Assembly (NCBI RefSeq): GCF_042100115.1
Contig: NC_091275.1
Span: 124,001 to 188,000 of the forward strand
DNA length: 64,000 bases
Reading direction: 5' to 3'
Origin: Alternaria dauci
Lineage: Eukaryota; Ascomycota; Dothideomycetes; Pleosporales; Pleosporaceae
In this document: one piece after another, positions 36,349 through 50,096 of the stretch
Layout of the letters: each line of letters starts with the position of its first letter
Numbering within the stretch: position 1 is the first letter of the stretch
Notes under the pieces: model-generated
What the model was told of the DNA's origin: nothing
Database searches by the model: none
Seen by the model: only the letters and a program-made list of their open reading frames with translations
Program-made: the position numbers and the translations under genes

Positions 36349-39300
36349 TTATCCCCTCTCTTAAGGATATTATTTTAATACTCTAGATTATTATTTTCTT
36401 ATACTTAGTCTAGTAGTAGTAGTAGAGGTATAGCTACTCCTATAGTATTATAACCTCTCTTTCCTCTTTTCCTTACTTTCCTTAACTATACCTAAGGTTT
36501 AGACTTCTTAATATATCTATACCTAGAACTTAACTTAATAGCGCTAGGCTTATACTAACTATATCTATTAGTAAAGGAATAAGATAACTTTTTATTATAA
36601 GTAGTATAAAGAGAAGAATCTTTATTATTTTATAAATACTACCTTAGTGTAGTATATAGGCTATATTTTAGTAAAAGCTAAGTATAGCTTATTTATAACT
36701 AAGGAAGAGTAGGAGAATATTAAGGCTAAAAAGTAGTAAAAGTATCTTAAGATTATTTACCTAAAGGTATAATATATATAGCTAGATACTTAGTTATTAT
36801 AGGAAGAGTTAGAGCTTCTAAAGGTTAAGGCGTAAGAGTAAGTATTTACTAATTAAGATTATACTATTTTAAGCTTTTAGGATTATATAAAAGAGTAAGC
36901 TAAAGGGAACTCTACCTTTAGTATAAACTTTTAATTAACTAAACTATTACTACCTAGACTATTAACTAACTTAGGCTAGTTATAGAATAATACTTCTTTT
37001 AATCTTTTTTCTAAATTCTTTTCTTCCCTTAAGGATTTAGTCCTCCCTTCTCTAGGTATCTCTAATAGTATTTATATACTTATAACTTATAGTTTATTAA
37101 ATTTTCCTTTAGTTTCTAAGTATTCTAGCTCTCTAGCTATCTTAACTACTTAACTAAGTATTTCTACTAATAACTAATTTTCTATAGGTCCCTAATTTCC
37201 TTAACCTTATACTTATTATCTTTAAGCTTTATATTAGTAGCTAGCTTAGTATCTATAGGTACTTTTTCTAAAAGTTTCTTATAAAAGATAAGGTAGATAT
37301 ATATACTTAATAAGAGTTAGAGTTTATAGTTTACTTTACTTATTTCCTTTAGAACCTTAAATAGTCTTACTTAGAGGTTATCTAGTTTCTTACTTAATTA
37401 CTTAGTTTTTAAGTTTTATTATAATAGGAAAACTTTATCCCCTTTCTTAAAGGTTAGTCCCTTAATCCTTTACTTATTAGCTACTTTAGCTATTATAAGG
37501 TTCCTATAAGTTATATTCTTACTTAATTCTATATATAGTTCTTATATTAAGTAGGCTTTATTATTTATACTTACTATAATACTTTCTATATCCTTTAAAT
37601 CTTAATAAGTAACTAGCTTATATCTATAGTTTATATAGTATAGTAAGTACTTTATTATTATAAACCTAGTACTATTATAGGCTAGTTATACTATTAGTAA
37701 GAGTTTAACCTAGTTATCTTATAGCTTATTAGCGTATATCCTTAGATACTATTCTAGTATCTAGTTTATTCTTTCTACTTAGCTATCTATTTTAGGGTAA
37801 AAGCTAGTTAATAGCTTCTTCTTTATACCTTATTTTACTAGGAATATATTCTAATACTTAGAAGTAAATAGTTTATTATAATTAGTAATAAACTCCTTAG
37901 GTATCCTATATTCTAATGTTAGTTCCTTACTAACCTTATACTTATATTCTTCTACTATAATAGTTTCTTTAGTAGGTATAAACTTTACTCCTTTTATATA
38001 TTAGTATATAATAACTAGGATTATATTATATAATCTTCTAGATCCTAGTTCTAATAATTTTAGGAGCTTTGCTATAAAGTCTATTATTATACTATTCTAT
38101 AGTCTTATTAGTAGTAGTAAGGGTTATAATAAACTATAGGGCTTATATCTCTTAGGCTTATTCTAGTAATAAGCTAAATAGTTACCTAGGACGTCCTATA
38201 CCTTTACTTATAAGCGTAGTATTATAAATACCTTTACTAAACGTCTAACTATCTCTTCTAGTAATATATATCTAAATTCTAAGGACTTATATAGTTCCTT
38301 AATAAGATTTAATCTTAGGTATAAAGATATATATATTTAATTACCTTAAATTATATCTTAGTACTCTTACTTATTTTATAATAGTTTATTAGAGCTATTT
38401 TTATTAGGCTTAAACTACTAGCTAGCTACTCTCTACTACTATTACTGCTAAAGTATTTCTACTTACTTAGCTACCTTAGCTATCTTAGTTAGTTCTAGCT
38501 AGTTATAATATAAAGTACTATTAGGTATCTTCTTAAATATAGTATTATATAGTTCTTTATAACTATCTTTACGTAAATTAGATCTCCTACTTAGAGTATC
38601 TATAGCTTTATTAAGTATTCTAGTATAGTGTGTTATCTTAAAGTTAAACTAGGCTAGTATCTTAGCCTATTAGACTTATTATTAGTTAAGTTTTTTTATA
38701 GTTATAAATATTACTAAGTTCTAGTAATTAGTAAAAACCTTAATCTAATATAGTAGTCCTAATAAATAGACCTCCTACTATTTAAAGGAATTAACTACTC
38801 CTAGTAGCTCCTTATTATAAATATTATAGTTAAGTTCTACTCTAGAGAACTTCCTTAAGTAGTAGAATACTAGTCTCTACTTCTTATCTAGGTACTACTA
38901 TAATAATATAGCTCTAAGTATATAATCTAACGTATTAGTCTTAACTTACGTCTCTTATTTTAGGTTATATATCTCTAGTATAGGTACCTTAAGGAATATC
39001 TACTTAATTTAATCAAAAGCCTCCTAATATTCCTCGTCCTATTTAAAACTAGTTTCCTTCTTTATAATCTTAGAGAGGGGTATAGTAATCTTTAAGTAAT
39101 CCTTAATAAACTTCTAGTAGTAGTTAGTAAACCCTAGAAAGGATTATATATCCTTAACTATTTTAGGCGTTAGCTACTCCTATATAGCTACTATCTTCTT
39201 TAGGTTTATCTTTACTCCCTCTATAGATATTATAAAGCCTAGGTATTCTATTTCCTTTATATAGAATTCGTACTTCCCTAGCTATAGGTATAGCTTATAT

Positions 39301-42300
39301 TCCTTAAGCTTCCTTAGCACTTTCTTAATATACTCTATATATTCTTCTAGCGTCCCGCTAGTATATACTAGTATATTATTAATATATACTATAATAAAGA
39401 TTCTAAGGTACTTATAGAGCGCGTTATTAATAACTAACTAAAACATTACTAGGGTATTTATTAACCTAAAAGGTATTACTATATATTTAAATAGTCTATA
39501 TTTTATCTTAAAAGCTATTATCTATTCGTGTCCTTCCTTAATCCTAATTTAGTAAAATCCTTCCTAAATATCAAACTTTATAAACTACTTAGCTCCCTAG
39601 CGTTAATCTATAAGCTCTATAATTAGTAGTAAGAGATATTAGTTCTTCTAAGTAACACTATTTAACTTATAGAAGTTAATATATAGTTACTACTTCCTAT
39701 TAGGCTTCTTTATAAATAAGATAGGTAAGGCTATTAGGCCTAATCCTAGTTAGATAAATCCCTTCTTTAGATTCTTCTAGATATAATCCCTTAGCTTAGC
39801 ATTATACTTAGGCGATATAGGATACATTAGTCTTAGGCTTAACTTTACCCCTTTATCTAAGATAATCTTATAATCCTAATCCTAATAGTCTACTAAATCT
39901 ATAGCTTTATTTTCCTTAAAGAGTTCTCTAAACTTATTAGTCTAATACTCTCTTAGTATCTCTAGTAGTAAGGGTCCTTCCTTTATAGTTATAACTTATC
40001 TTATCTATATAACTCCTACTCTTTAAGGGTCCTTCTTATAGATTCTTATAATCTTATAAGGTAAGATCTTACTAAACCTCCTATCCTAGGTTAAGCTCTA
40101 GTCCTTTAAGCTTACTCTTCTATATACTCTAGTAACCTTATATATAAGTTCTCTTCTAAGTATTATCTATATTTGCTAATTAATAGTAGGGTTATAGGTA
40201 TCTAGCTAGTTATAACCTATTAATATATCTAGTCCTCTTAGATCTATAATATTAATATTTATAAGGTACTTAATACCTACTATCTATAGCTTTATTAGTT
40301 TTATCTCTAACCTTATTATACTACTTCTATATTCTATAGGTTTTTTATTAGCTAGTACTACTAGTACTAGTTTTTTCTTAATCTAGTAAGGTATCCTATA
40401 CTTCTCTACTACTCTAGGTAAGATTATTATTCTTATAGCCCTACTATCTATAAGCGCTTAGATATCTTAACTAAGTATAGATATAGTTATAAGTAGCTAC
40501 TTTACTTAACTATTAGTATCCCATACCTTCCTAAGGGTCCTTTTAGGTATACCTTTATTAGTATAATCTTATAACTAATAATATCTTAGTTTTTTAACTA
40601 TTTACTTTTCTTATACTTAGGAAAGTAGCTTATATTATTCTTTAAGCTATAGTATATTAAGTACCTTTTATTATAATAGAAGCTCTAATAAATATTCTAA
40701 TAAGGAATCTCCTCCTTAGTAATTCTCTTCCTTAGTTAACCCTTCTTAGCTTTAAAAATCTTATAATCTATAATCTTATAGATATTTAATAATAGAGTAT
40801 AATAGTAATAGTTATCTACCTTATATACTTCCTTTAGCTACTTATAATAGAAGTAATACCTATTCTTATATTACGTCTAAAGGATTTATTTATACATTTC
40901 TACTTTCTTTAGTTTATAGATATAGTAGTTATCTACTAGATACTTATTTACTTAGAGACTTAGGTAATAGTACTAATCTTAGTCTATCTTATACTTCTCT
41001 TTATCTTCCCTATAGAATTAGTAATTAATTTTATAGTTATACTAATATATTTTCTTATATTCTTTAGTATCTTCTTCTTCTTTAGATATTTCTTAAGCCT
41101 TACCCTTAACTTCTAAGTCTTTAAAGTAAGGTTATTAGGTTACTACCTAGTACCTTATTACTTTAGTATTCTTACTAGTAATTATAATTTACCTTTAAAT
41201 CCTATAGCTATTAGTATAGTATATAGTATCTTTATAAATCTAATACTACTAATTAGTTAGACGTTCTAGGACGTCTTTACCCTTAACTTTCTAGTCCTTT
41301 ACCTTTAGCTTATCTATAGCTAATACCTTATTACTTATCTTAATTTATAAGATAATTATAAAAGCTTCTTTATTAGCTAACCTTACTTCTTTATAAAGGT
41401 CTAGGTTACTTAAGTTATTATCTAGCTCTATCTAAGTTAGGTATAGTATACCTTATCTAATTATCTTAATCTTAATAGCTACCTATTTAACCTAATCTTC
41501 CTTATAGTCTTAGGTAAAGTATCTTACTTTACTATATTAGAGATATACTTTATTATTATAACACTTCTAGTATTCTTCCTTAGAGAGACTATCTTATCTC
41601 TATCTTTAAGTCTTTTTATCTTTAGCTTTTTCTTATACCTTACTAGTTATAATAGTATTACTATCTCTATTATACCTTCTATATTACCTCTTTATATTTA
41701 GTAGGTTAGTTTAAAAGTATTTCTTCTAGTTATTTTATTCCTAAAGCCTATTATCTATATATATAGCTAGCTTAATTAGAGCGTATAGTATTCTAAGCTT
41801 ATTATAGTATATAAGGCTATCCTTAATATTTTCTTTAAGGCCTACTTTAAATACTATTTAAAGTACTATATTATCCTAATTAATCTATACTTATAGTTAC
41901 TTAAATTCTACTATATATACTAATACTAACGTAGTCTACCTTAGGTAAGTAATCTTCTTCTCTACTTAGTTCTAAGTATCTACTTCTTTAAAGATATATC
42001 TTATTTCCTCCTTAAACTCTATTTAGCCTATAAATAAGGTTTAGGTTTTTACTTTAGTACCTCTATATTCTATATCTAGTAGATAGTTATTAATATAAGG
42101 TTATATTTAGTTAGCTACCTTATCCTTTATATATATACTTATTATAAGGATCTTTTCTTAATTATTAACTACCTTATTATACTTATAGTATAAGTTAGTA
42201 TAAGTAAGAAATATCTAAAGTTTCTCTTAGTCTCTACTATATTTCTTAGGAGCTACTATCTTAGGTTTTCTAGTAGTAATAGGTTTTTTATTAAGTATAG

Positions 42301-42589
42301 CTATTAGCTAGTTTATAAGCTAATTAATTATATTCTATATCTTAGCTATCTACTAAGCCTAAATAAGGGCCTATTACCTAAGATTTTATAGCTCTTTATT
42401 ACTAGGGTTCTCCTCTAAGTCTAAGTTAGATATATTAAGTATCTTATTATTAACTAGTATAGCTACTAGTATTAAGAGTCCTAGACCCTAAGCCCTATTA
42501 TTTTATACTACTCTTAGAGATACTATATTAAATCTTAATTAGGTAGATCTATTAGTTTAAATATCTACTTATATCTAAGGTAGTTAAAG

Positions 42590-43077
42590 TATTATATAGG
42601 GTTTTACTATACTTCTCTAAACTTAGTCTATACTAAGGTAAGTTAGGCTTAGGTAATAGTCTATAAGGTAAGATATAGAATAATTAAGTAGAAAAGAGTT
42701 ATTATTATAACTAAGAGATAATTACTACTAATTCTATAAATAATAGAATAACTAGTTAATAATCTATATAAGAGATAAACTATTTAAGTTAACTATAATA
42801 AGTATAATAATAAGATCTAATATATTCTTATACTTATTACCTTAGGTCTTATCCTCTTTAGCTTCCCTCTATTACTTACTCCTAAGGGAGGTTTAGGAGG
42901 ATATAGCTTCCCTTATACTATTAGCTTCCTTTTCTTAAGAGGAGGCTAGTTCTTAGTAGGAGGCTAAATTACCTAATTAGTGCCCTACATTAATCCTTAC
43001 CTTCTAATATAGTTACCTAATAGTCTCTTAATATATAACCTACGTTAAGGAGAGATCCTTTATATTACCTTATAATA
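42590..43077 (-). repeat. Right LTR (5' LTR of the minus-strand retroelement)
   Basis: This is the partner of 35862-36348. Its internal side joins sequence that should hold the primer-binding site, but mutation makes the tRNA match unreadable. Confidence 0.9.
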
Positions 43078-43984
43078 AGTATCTAATAAAGACTTAGTAT
43101 CTTAAGAAGACTAGTCTTAGTAAGATACTAATTACGTAATTATAGCCCTATAATAATTATTACCTTCTAATAGAGTTACTAGTTAGCCTTTAACCCTAAA
43201 CCTCACGTTAAGGAGAGAATCCTTTTATTACCTTATAATAATAGAGCTAGTTCTTCTCTTTCTAATACTCTAAAAATCTTCTTCTTAGCTACTTAAGTTC
43301 TAGAGATATAAAGTATTAAAAAGAGTAACTTTTAAAATTACTTTTTCTTTATATTACGCCTCTATATTATTATCCTTATAGGTAGTAAACGTTACTTAGT
43401 AAGCGTCTTAATGTATTATATAAGCTTAGCTTCGTATTATAGGTAGAAGGATTAGTTATATAGGCTATACTTATTACTTTAGTATTTATGTTATCTTATT
43501 AGCGTTAGATATAGTACGTTATACTTTTTATTAATTTATTAGTAGAAGAATTATTCTCCTAGATTATATAATTTAATTTCTATAATTACTTCTTAAATTA
43601 GGTCTATATTAGTTAAGTTATAATATATTAAAGTTTTATTATTATAGTAGTAGGGGTACTTAACTAGTAACTATAACTATCTAGTGTATAGTTACTATAG
43701 GCTAATCTAGCTAATAAAAATAGGTACTTAGATAAACCGCTATAGGTAGGTATAGAAGCTATCTATCTTACTATCTTATATTTAGAGCCTTATATACTTT
43801 ACTAGAGATCCTTTCGCCTTATTCTTATTCTTACGTATAGGAACTATAAAAGCTAATAGCTACTAATCTAATATCTACACTATAGGTGAGGGTCTAGAGG
43901 TCTAGAGCTACTACCTAAGACTATAATTGCTGCGAGCTTAAAGGCGCCCCACCTAACGTTACTACGCCGCTCTAGAACCCTTTA
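43078..43984. other. AT-rich tract with a second, diverged LTR end
   Basis: About 43140-43250 repeats the last part of the LTR (ACCTTCTAATA..., ACGTTAAGGAGAGA, CCTTATAATA) at lower identity. It is a remnant of a related but older element. The remainder is RIP-like, with no gene found. Confidence 0.6.
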
Positions 43985-44340
43985 GTGTATATACGTTATC
44001 TAACTAAGGTCGCGCCTAGAGATAGTATACTAAGGTGCTAGGGTGAATTAATTACAAATTAATTTAGAATTAAATTAGAATTGATTTACTCTTTATATAG
44101 AAATAACTTCTTAAGAAAAGAAGATATAGAAAAACTTTATATTATAAATCTTAAGATATAAGCTAAATCTATAACTTTATAATATAAAGTTTTTCTATAT
44201 CTTCTTTTCTTAAGAAGTTATTTCTATATAAAGAGTAAATCAATTCTAATTTAATTCTAAATTAATTTGTAATTAATTCACCCTAGCACTTTAGCATGCT
44301 ATCTCTAGGCGCGACCTTAGTTAAATGACGTGTATGCACG
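43985..44340. repeat. Large near-perfect inverted repeat (foldback, about 355 bp)
   Basis: The left arm (43985-44147) and right arm (44175-44340) are reverse complements around a ~27-bp AT-rich centre. The inner ~100 bp (AAGAAAAGAAGATATAGAAA; TTAGAATTAAATTAGAATTG) look perfect. The outer ~55 bp (AACTAAGGTCGCGCCTAGAG) differ mainly by C-to-T and G-to-A on the left arm. It marks the change from AT-rich to normal composition. Confidence 0.93.
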
Positions 44341-45395
44341 CCCTAATGCTTCTTCCGATGGCCGCCATGCGATAAAGAGGTAGCGACCCCACATCCTCTT
44401 TTGCGCAACAAAATTGACGATGCCCTCTGTGCCCCGGGGCCCGCTCTGCCAAGTCAAATGCGACGAGGAGACCTAGACGCCACAGCGCACGCAAACCACC
44501 ATCGCCAACAACAAAGTTGAGCAAGTGAAATAAGGCATCCGATGGACGTGTAGTGTGCTTCATCGCCGTGCCAGCCACCAGATACGTGTGTCAACGATGC
44601 TTGCACAGCTCCGACCACCGGCGCTGCAGGTGCGAAATGCAGTAATGCGACAGATTGCAAATCTATCTTGACATGTTCGAGCCTAGATGTCGTTTGCAGT
44701 AGCGCGCAGTGCGACTAGGGGTGAGTGAACTCTATGTGTGCGATCGGTCGTGTGAGGCTGAACTTAATCTATAAATATACAGGATAGACGTGTAGTGCCT
44801 CTATGGCATGTTAGAAGCCGAGCATCTGCGTCTGCTCGAATGATGCTTATAACGTGGGTTAGCCTAGCCGGGCAAAATTCTTACGATTGAAGCTGATGTA
44901 TAGTGGTATCTTGTATGAATGAATACAGACCCGTTGGAAGATCGCGGACGTGGAAAGGCGTGCAGAGCTGGAAGAGTGGTAGCCTAGTCTTTTCATGTTG
45001 GTTGATACGTCGTTGAGAGACGCAGGCAATATAAGAGTATAGCAGGACCTACGCTTAAAGATATATCTACCGCATCACTAATGAATGCAGCCTAGTCGAT
45101 TACCCCAGCAAATGAGAATATCTGGGGCCGCCATTTAACTTAGGAAAACTAGAAACCTCTAGTAAGACTGCTAGACGGACGTTACGAGAGTATTGTAATA
45201 ACATATAAAGCAGAATATACAGTATAAATAGGGGAGAGAGTAAAACGCATATCTTGCTCCAAACGTGTTGTTCTTTTTTGTGAATATATACAAAGGAGTA
45301 CGCTTACCCTCCTCTAACTTCTCTATCTATCTGTCTCTGCTACAAATACAAGCCATCCACTCTACTCGCATACTCCTCTCTACACGTAGTTTCTA
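44341..45395. other. Intergenic, 3' side of the FAD oxidase
   Basis: Normal base composition. Short ORFs at 44321-44660 on the minus strand have no recognisable features. I see no repeat or RNA gene. Confidence 0.45.
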
Positions 45396-46948
45396 CTACG
45401 GTATAATCGCGAGGCCGAAACCAGAGAAGAGACCTTCAGGATCAACAGCACCCTTGATCTCGCGAAGCCTTTCGTAGTTGGCACCATACAGCCTAGAGCT
45501 CAACTCCTCCACGCTGAGTTCCGAGTCCACGTAGTTGGGGAAACTGCGGAGAGGTGCTGAGGTCTTCAAAACATCCTCGAACTGGTTGAAAGAGTTCTGC
45601 ATGTATGCAACGCCATCACTTGGCCAGACATTGTTGCGTCCTACGCCATCGACACGGACCAGCCAGAGGTTATCGCCGTGCGCGAAGGAATGCTCACTGT
45701 CGGCGATCTCGCTGCTGACTCCGCCCCACAGGTCGATGAAGCCAGAGGGGCTGATGTCGGTTCGGTTGAGTGAATCATATGCATCCAGCAATGCCTTTGC
45801 TTGCGTCGAGGTGAACGGGTTTTGGCTGGTTGTGGTCCACGACTGAACGAGCGAAGCGCGGCCACCAAGCGTGCCTCCGGTCGGCGAGTTCATGCCAGCA
45901 CCAGCCGCTGCTACCTCTGCGTCCCAGAAGGTTGGGACGATGGTCTTTGTGAGGTTGAGGTTGATAGCCGGGCTGACTGCGTCAAGAGACTCGAGAAGTG
46001 GCGCCAAAGCGGAATCAAACTCTGATTCTGGTCCGTAGAAGAACCCGGCAGACACGAAGGTGGACAAGCTAAAGCGCAGGGAGAGGGTTTCGGGCGCCTG
46101 ACCATCAAGAACCCACTTTTGAATCGCCAGAAGCGCAGCAGAACCGGCAGCAGTGTCGACGTCACCGATAGCAAGCGTGTAGCTCACGGCTCCGTTGTAA
46201 GGAAGCTCAAATGTCTTGGTCGTTGCAGAAAGAGCAACTCCAAAGTTCGCGCCAGCGCCCTGAGCTGCCCAAAGGAGATCGGAACCAGGCCCGGCGTTGA
46301 CAACGGTGCCGTTGTACAGCATGTACTCGACGGAAACGAGATTGTCGGCAGGGATGCCGAGAAGTCTGCTAGTGGTACCGAAGCCACCGCCGAAGGAACT
46401 TCCAACCAAGCCGACATGAGAGCCTCTCACGTGCGGGAAGTGGCGCCTATGGTTGTCGTGAGCGTACTTGGCAGTCTATATACGTCAGTACTGTCTCTTC
46501 TCATGCATTGTCAAGGGCCGCTTACAGGTCCCACGTTGGAACCACCTCCAAAGGTCAACTGGTCGGTCGAATCATCGAAACTCAGCTCGGTAAACGCGCC
46601 CATATCAATGACAAGATTGCCGGGGTTGCCAAATCCGAAGCCTTGGAAGGAATGTGCACGACCAAGGACAGACACCTTCACTGACGCGTTCCGAGCACAG
46701 CTCAGAGCTGATGCGACATCATCCTTGGTCTCGGGGAAAGCGATAGAGACAGGCTGTCGTGGGATACGAGATTGAAAGGACGCAGTGTCGTTGGTCCAGG
46801 TTGCATCGGTTGAAACTGTCGATTCTACGCCAGCGCTTGTGAGACAGGCCTGAATGCTGGCTGCGTTGCTGCTCTGGCCACGCACAACGGATGGTGCAAG
46901 GGACAGCAGACTGAGCAGACCATGCTTGTACAACTGAGAAGGCGCCAT
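45396..46948 (-). CDS. Secreted FAD-linked oxidase (BBE-type, AA7-like)
   Basis: Exons 46526-46948 and 45396-46475, with a 50-bp intron (GTAAGC...TATAG, phase 0), give 500 aa. Residues 1-25 are a signal peptide. The FAD-binding PCMH fold shows FPETKDDVASALSCA, LGRAHSFQGFG (His99 at the usual flavin-attachment site) and GSSFGGGFGTTSRLLG. The C-terminus has the BBE block YGANYERLREIKGAVDPEGLFS. Enzymes of this group oxidise sugars, oligosaccharides or secondary metabolites with O2, releasing H2O2. The second flavin-attaching Cys of bicovalent members would sit in VRGSHVGLVGSSFGGG and is absent, so flavin attachment is probably through His only. The substrate cannot be read from sequence. Confidence 0.9.
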
Positions 46949-48773
46949 GTTGATAGATCTGGTCTATCCGCGTGGAAATTCTGAGGTTCAGTTATAGCTG
47001 TTGAATGAAAGTGAATGTTTTTTCCTGTCCACGGGAACTGCTCGCTTTCTATACTCAGGAGTACAATCAGATCTTCGCCTACCAACAATGGCGCAATGTC
47101 CGCTACGGCCCTTCTCAATGGGGAGAGCAACGTAAGGCATGGTCGCATTTTTCGGCGCATCTCGGTGACTGTCAGCTCCATTCTCGGTCCTGCCTGATGC
47201 GACGTGGCCAAGCCTTGGCCCTCCCCCCACACCTTCCAGAACGCGTGCTACACCGTACAGCGTATGCCCTATCCATCGCATTATGCTGGGTTGAACGCTG
47301 CGATTGTTATAGCTGGATCCCTTATCTGATGTTCAGAGAATCGTTCATCCTTCGTCTAGCGACATTCCTAACGCGGTAAGATACCCGGCGTATCTCGTGG
47401 GCTCTAGCAGATTACAGTACCCTCTTGCCTAGGCTGTATCCGACTGCATCTGCTAGCAACGTGTTGCTCTAACTCTTTAGATATCGTGATCACTCAGACA
47501 GTGTCCAGCAAACGAAGTTTCGATACTTGAATATATGGCTTACTCTGTGGTGTATTGTGCCGGCATATTAGATGGCGTCGTGCATCCCTCACATCTCACC
47601 TGTTCGATGGCAGTAAGCTTGTCGGACATTGATGAGGCAGAGTAAGCGTAAGCGTTGTTGTCGCGTCTAGACGTTGTCATCGAATGATCATAGAATACTT
47701 CGTAGCGTACTGGACACACGCTTCGAGCAGAAACCCATCTGCCGACGCGTCGGAATTGCCTCCGAGCTCGACTCATTGTTGCGACACACCAATGAACAGA
47801 CGGGACCTCCGCACGGTCTTGAAACGGTAAGGGAAACATGCATAACCCGCCTGCCGTCGTCTTGTGCGATCAAACGTCGCGCGGATAGTCATTTTGTGAA
47901 GGCAGCAGGAAGCTTGGCGGGGCAGGACGCATGATGTTTTCATTACCGACGTACATCCTGCTTAGAAAACAAAAAATTTCTTTCCGAATGGCGTATCTGA
48001 ATCGCGGATTGTTACTGTTGGGACGTTCAGTCGTCATAGGGAATATCCATAGTCCAGGTCATGTTAGTTGCGTGCTTTGAAGCTGTGCGGGAGAAAGGCA
48101 GGAGAACAACAGCACCTCGGAGGCTCCGTGGGTCACCGCACCTGTGCATCGCACGTGTTCCCGGCGAACACGCGGAATCGGCCCGAACGATCACTAATCA
48201 ACTGAACGTCGTGGGAGTCCTACAAAAGCCGTTATACTGGATTATCTAATAGATATTTTGGACCAATGCGAAAAGTCCAGCACTCACCGCAGGCGCAGGT
48301 GCAAGACGACACCACCCCTGCGCAAACCTGAAGAATCAGATTTTAGCTCTTCCTGCTCTACACTCTTGGTCATCTGATCTGCTTCGGCTTTACCAACGGT
48401 TTCCCCATGCTCCACATTGGGCATGCTTTTTGATCACTCCAATTGCCGCTCCTATGGCATGATTCCAAGTCGCAGGATCCCCACAGCGATGCTAGGAGAG
48501 CGGAACGTCTTAGTTGCTTGATCAAACACTCTAGATCTCCCTTGGCAAGCTTGGTATGCAATTTCCGGACCCTCCGCACGTACCAGGGCAGTGTAGTTCC
48601 TGATCAATCAAGTCTTGGCTAGTGCTTACTGTTGAAGGTAGATCATCGAGACAACGCCGTCGCAAACGGTATATACCATAGATACTGTGTCCTATGACAG
48701 AACTTCTTGAAGGTATCCTTTCCCATTCCCTCGCTTCATCGATCCGTCGGGCATATACGAATAAACTTGCACA
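46949..48773. other. Intergenic, no supported gene
   Basis: About 1.8 kb between divergent genes. Several ORFs of 60-135 codons overlap each other in different frames without protein features. It presumably holds both promoters. No repeats or tRNA-like structures recognised. Confidence 0.45.
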
Positions 48774-50096
48774 ATGCGTTCACTCTTTTGGCACTCTGTG
48801 CTTCCCACTTTGCTCCTGCTCAACCCTAGCAGCGCCATCCAGCTCTTCGCAGCGCATTCCGACGGCAACGTTAGCACGCTTCTGTTCACAGAAGATGGCA
48901 ACACGTCGAGCCTGACCGTTACGTCTAGGACAGCGGAATGCGGACCTAACGCGGCGAGTCTGAATCTCGATTACCAGAATCGCATCTTGTACTGTCTGGA
49001 CCGTGGTCGGGCCCCTGGTACCCAGGGCTCGCTGAACAGCTTGCGCATCGCGGCCGATGGGTCGCTGACCAGAATCGCGCGGGTTAGCGCGCCATTTTCG
49101 GGCGTTGCTGCGGAGTATTTCAATGACGAGAATACTGGGGTTAGAGGCTATATTTCCACCTCTTAGTAAGTACTTCGGTCTTCTTGCTCATCTGTCCGTG
49201 GACTCGACTAACAAGTTTGAATAGTAACAGGAGCGCCATCGGCTTATACCGTCTTCCTGATGACACTGGTAGTCTCGCCGAGCCAAGTCAGATTATCTTT
49301 CCTAACACGTCTGCCGTTGGACCCGTGACTGCAAGGCAAGATCGGAGTTACCTGCACGGCGTTATCCTAGACCCCACCCGCAAGTTCTTACTCATGACTG
49401 ATCTGGGTCAGGACATGATCAGGGTGTTCCGTTACAACGAACAAACCATTGCGCCGCTAGTTGAACTGGCTCCCTTGGTCACACCGCGTGGATGTGGACC
49501 GAGGAAAGCCGTCTTCTGGACTGCGCCGGAGTCGGGTATCTTGTACTTGTTTGTGAACGGCGAGCTGGACCAGAGGATCTATACGTATCAGGTCGAGTAC
49601 ACAGACAATGGGTTGGAATGGACGCACGTGAGCGATGTTGTGTCGATCAGTGATTACCTTCCGGTTACGACAGCGCCGACGAGTGAGCTTGCTGTCTCGG
49701 TGAGTTCTTCTTTTCGCATACTTGTGAGTTGGCATGCTAATGTTGTCTCGCGTACAGCCCGATGGTCGCTTTGTGATTGTATCGAACCGCGACGTTTCTT
49801 TCACTGGATCTGCTCTCTTCAGAACCAGGTCTAGCGATACTCTTTCCACCTTCGCGATCAACGCCAATGGCACGTTGACACCGGTGCAGCAGGCGCCGTC
49901 TGGAGGCTGGTCGCCCCGCCAATTCATGATCAACACTGAAGGTGACAAGATTGCGGTTGGCCACCAGAACAACAACTCGGTGGTCATCTGGAAACGCGAT
50001 GTCGAGTCGGGTAAGATTGTGTTGGAAGAGGATGGTGGAAAGTTGGGTGTTGTGACGCTTACCGGTGCTGTTGTCTTTACGCAATGGGATCCTTAG
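48774..50096 (+). CDS. Secreted lactonase-family seven-bladed beta-propeller protein
   Basis: Three exons (48774-49165, 49225-49699, 49758-50096) give 401 aa. Introns of 59 and 58 bp have GTAAGT and GTGAGT donors and close the frame. Residues 1-22 are a signal peptide (RSLFWHSVLPTLLLLNPSSA). The body has the propeller repeats of the 6-phosphogluconolactonase/carboxymuconate-cyclase-like family: LDYQNRILYCLDRG, LHGVILDPTRKFLLMTDLGQ, IRVFRYNE, GPRKAVFW, PDGRFVIVSNR, LSTFAINANGTL, GGWSPRQFMINTEGDKIAVG. Family members hydrolyse lactones or serve as extracellular scaffolds. The secreted fungal members are mostly uncharacterised, so the substrate is unknown. Confidence 0.9.

Larger units (their letters stand above)
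35862..43077 (-). mobile_element. RIP-inactivated Ty3/Gypsy-type LTR retrotransposon
   Basis: Two ~487-bp direct repeats bound about 7.2 kb of AT-rich, stop-riddled sequence. Their ends read TATTATA...TATAATA, which is TGTTA...TAACA after CpA-to-TpA mutation. A purine tract (AGAGAGGGGA on the minus strand, ~36350-36363) adjoins the left LTR, so the element is on the minus strand. At 39362-39390 the minus strand reads VYINNILVY, the reverse-transcriptase VYIDDILVY box with both Asp codons changed GAT to AAT. That box form suits Gypsy rather than Copia. No ORF survives. No exact target-site duplication is seen (CTATT left, AGTAT right). Confidence 0.85.
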
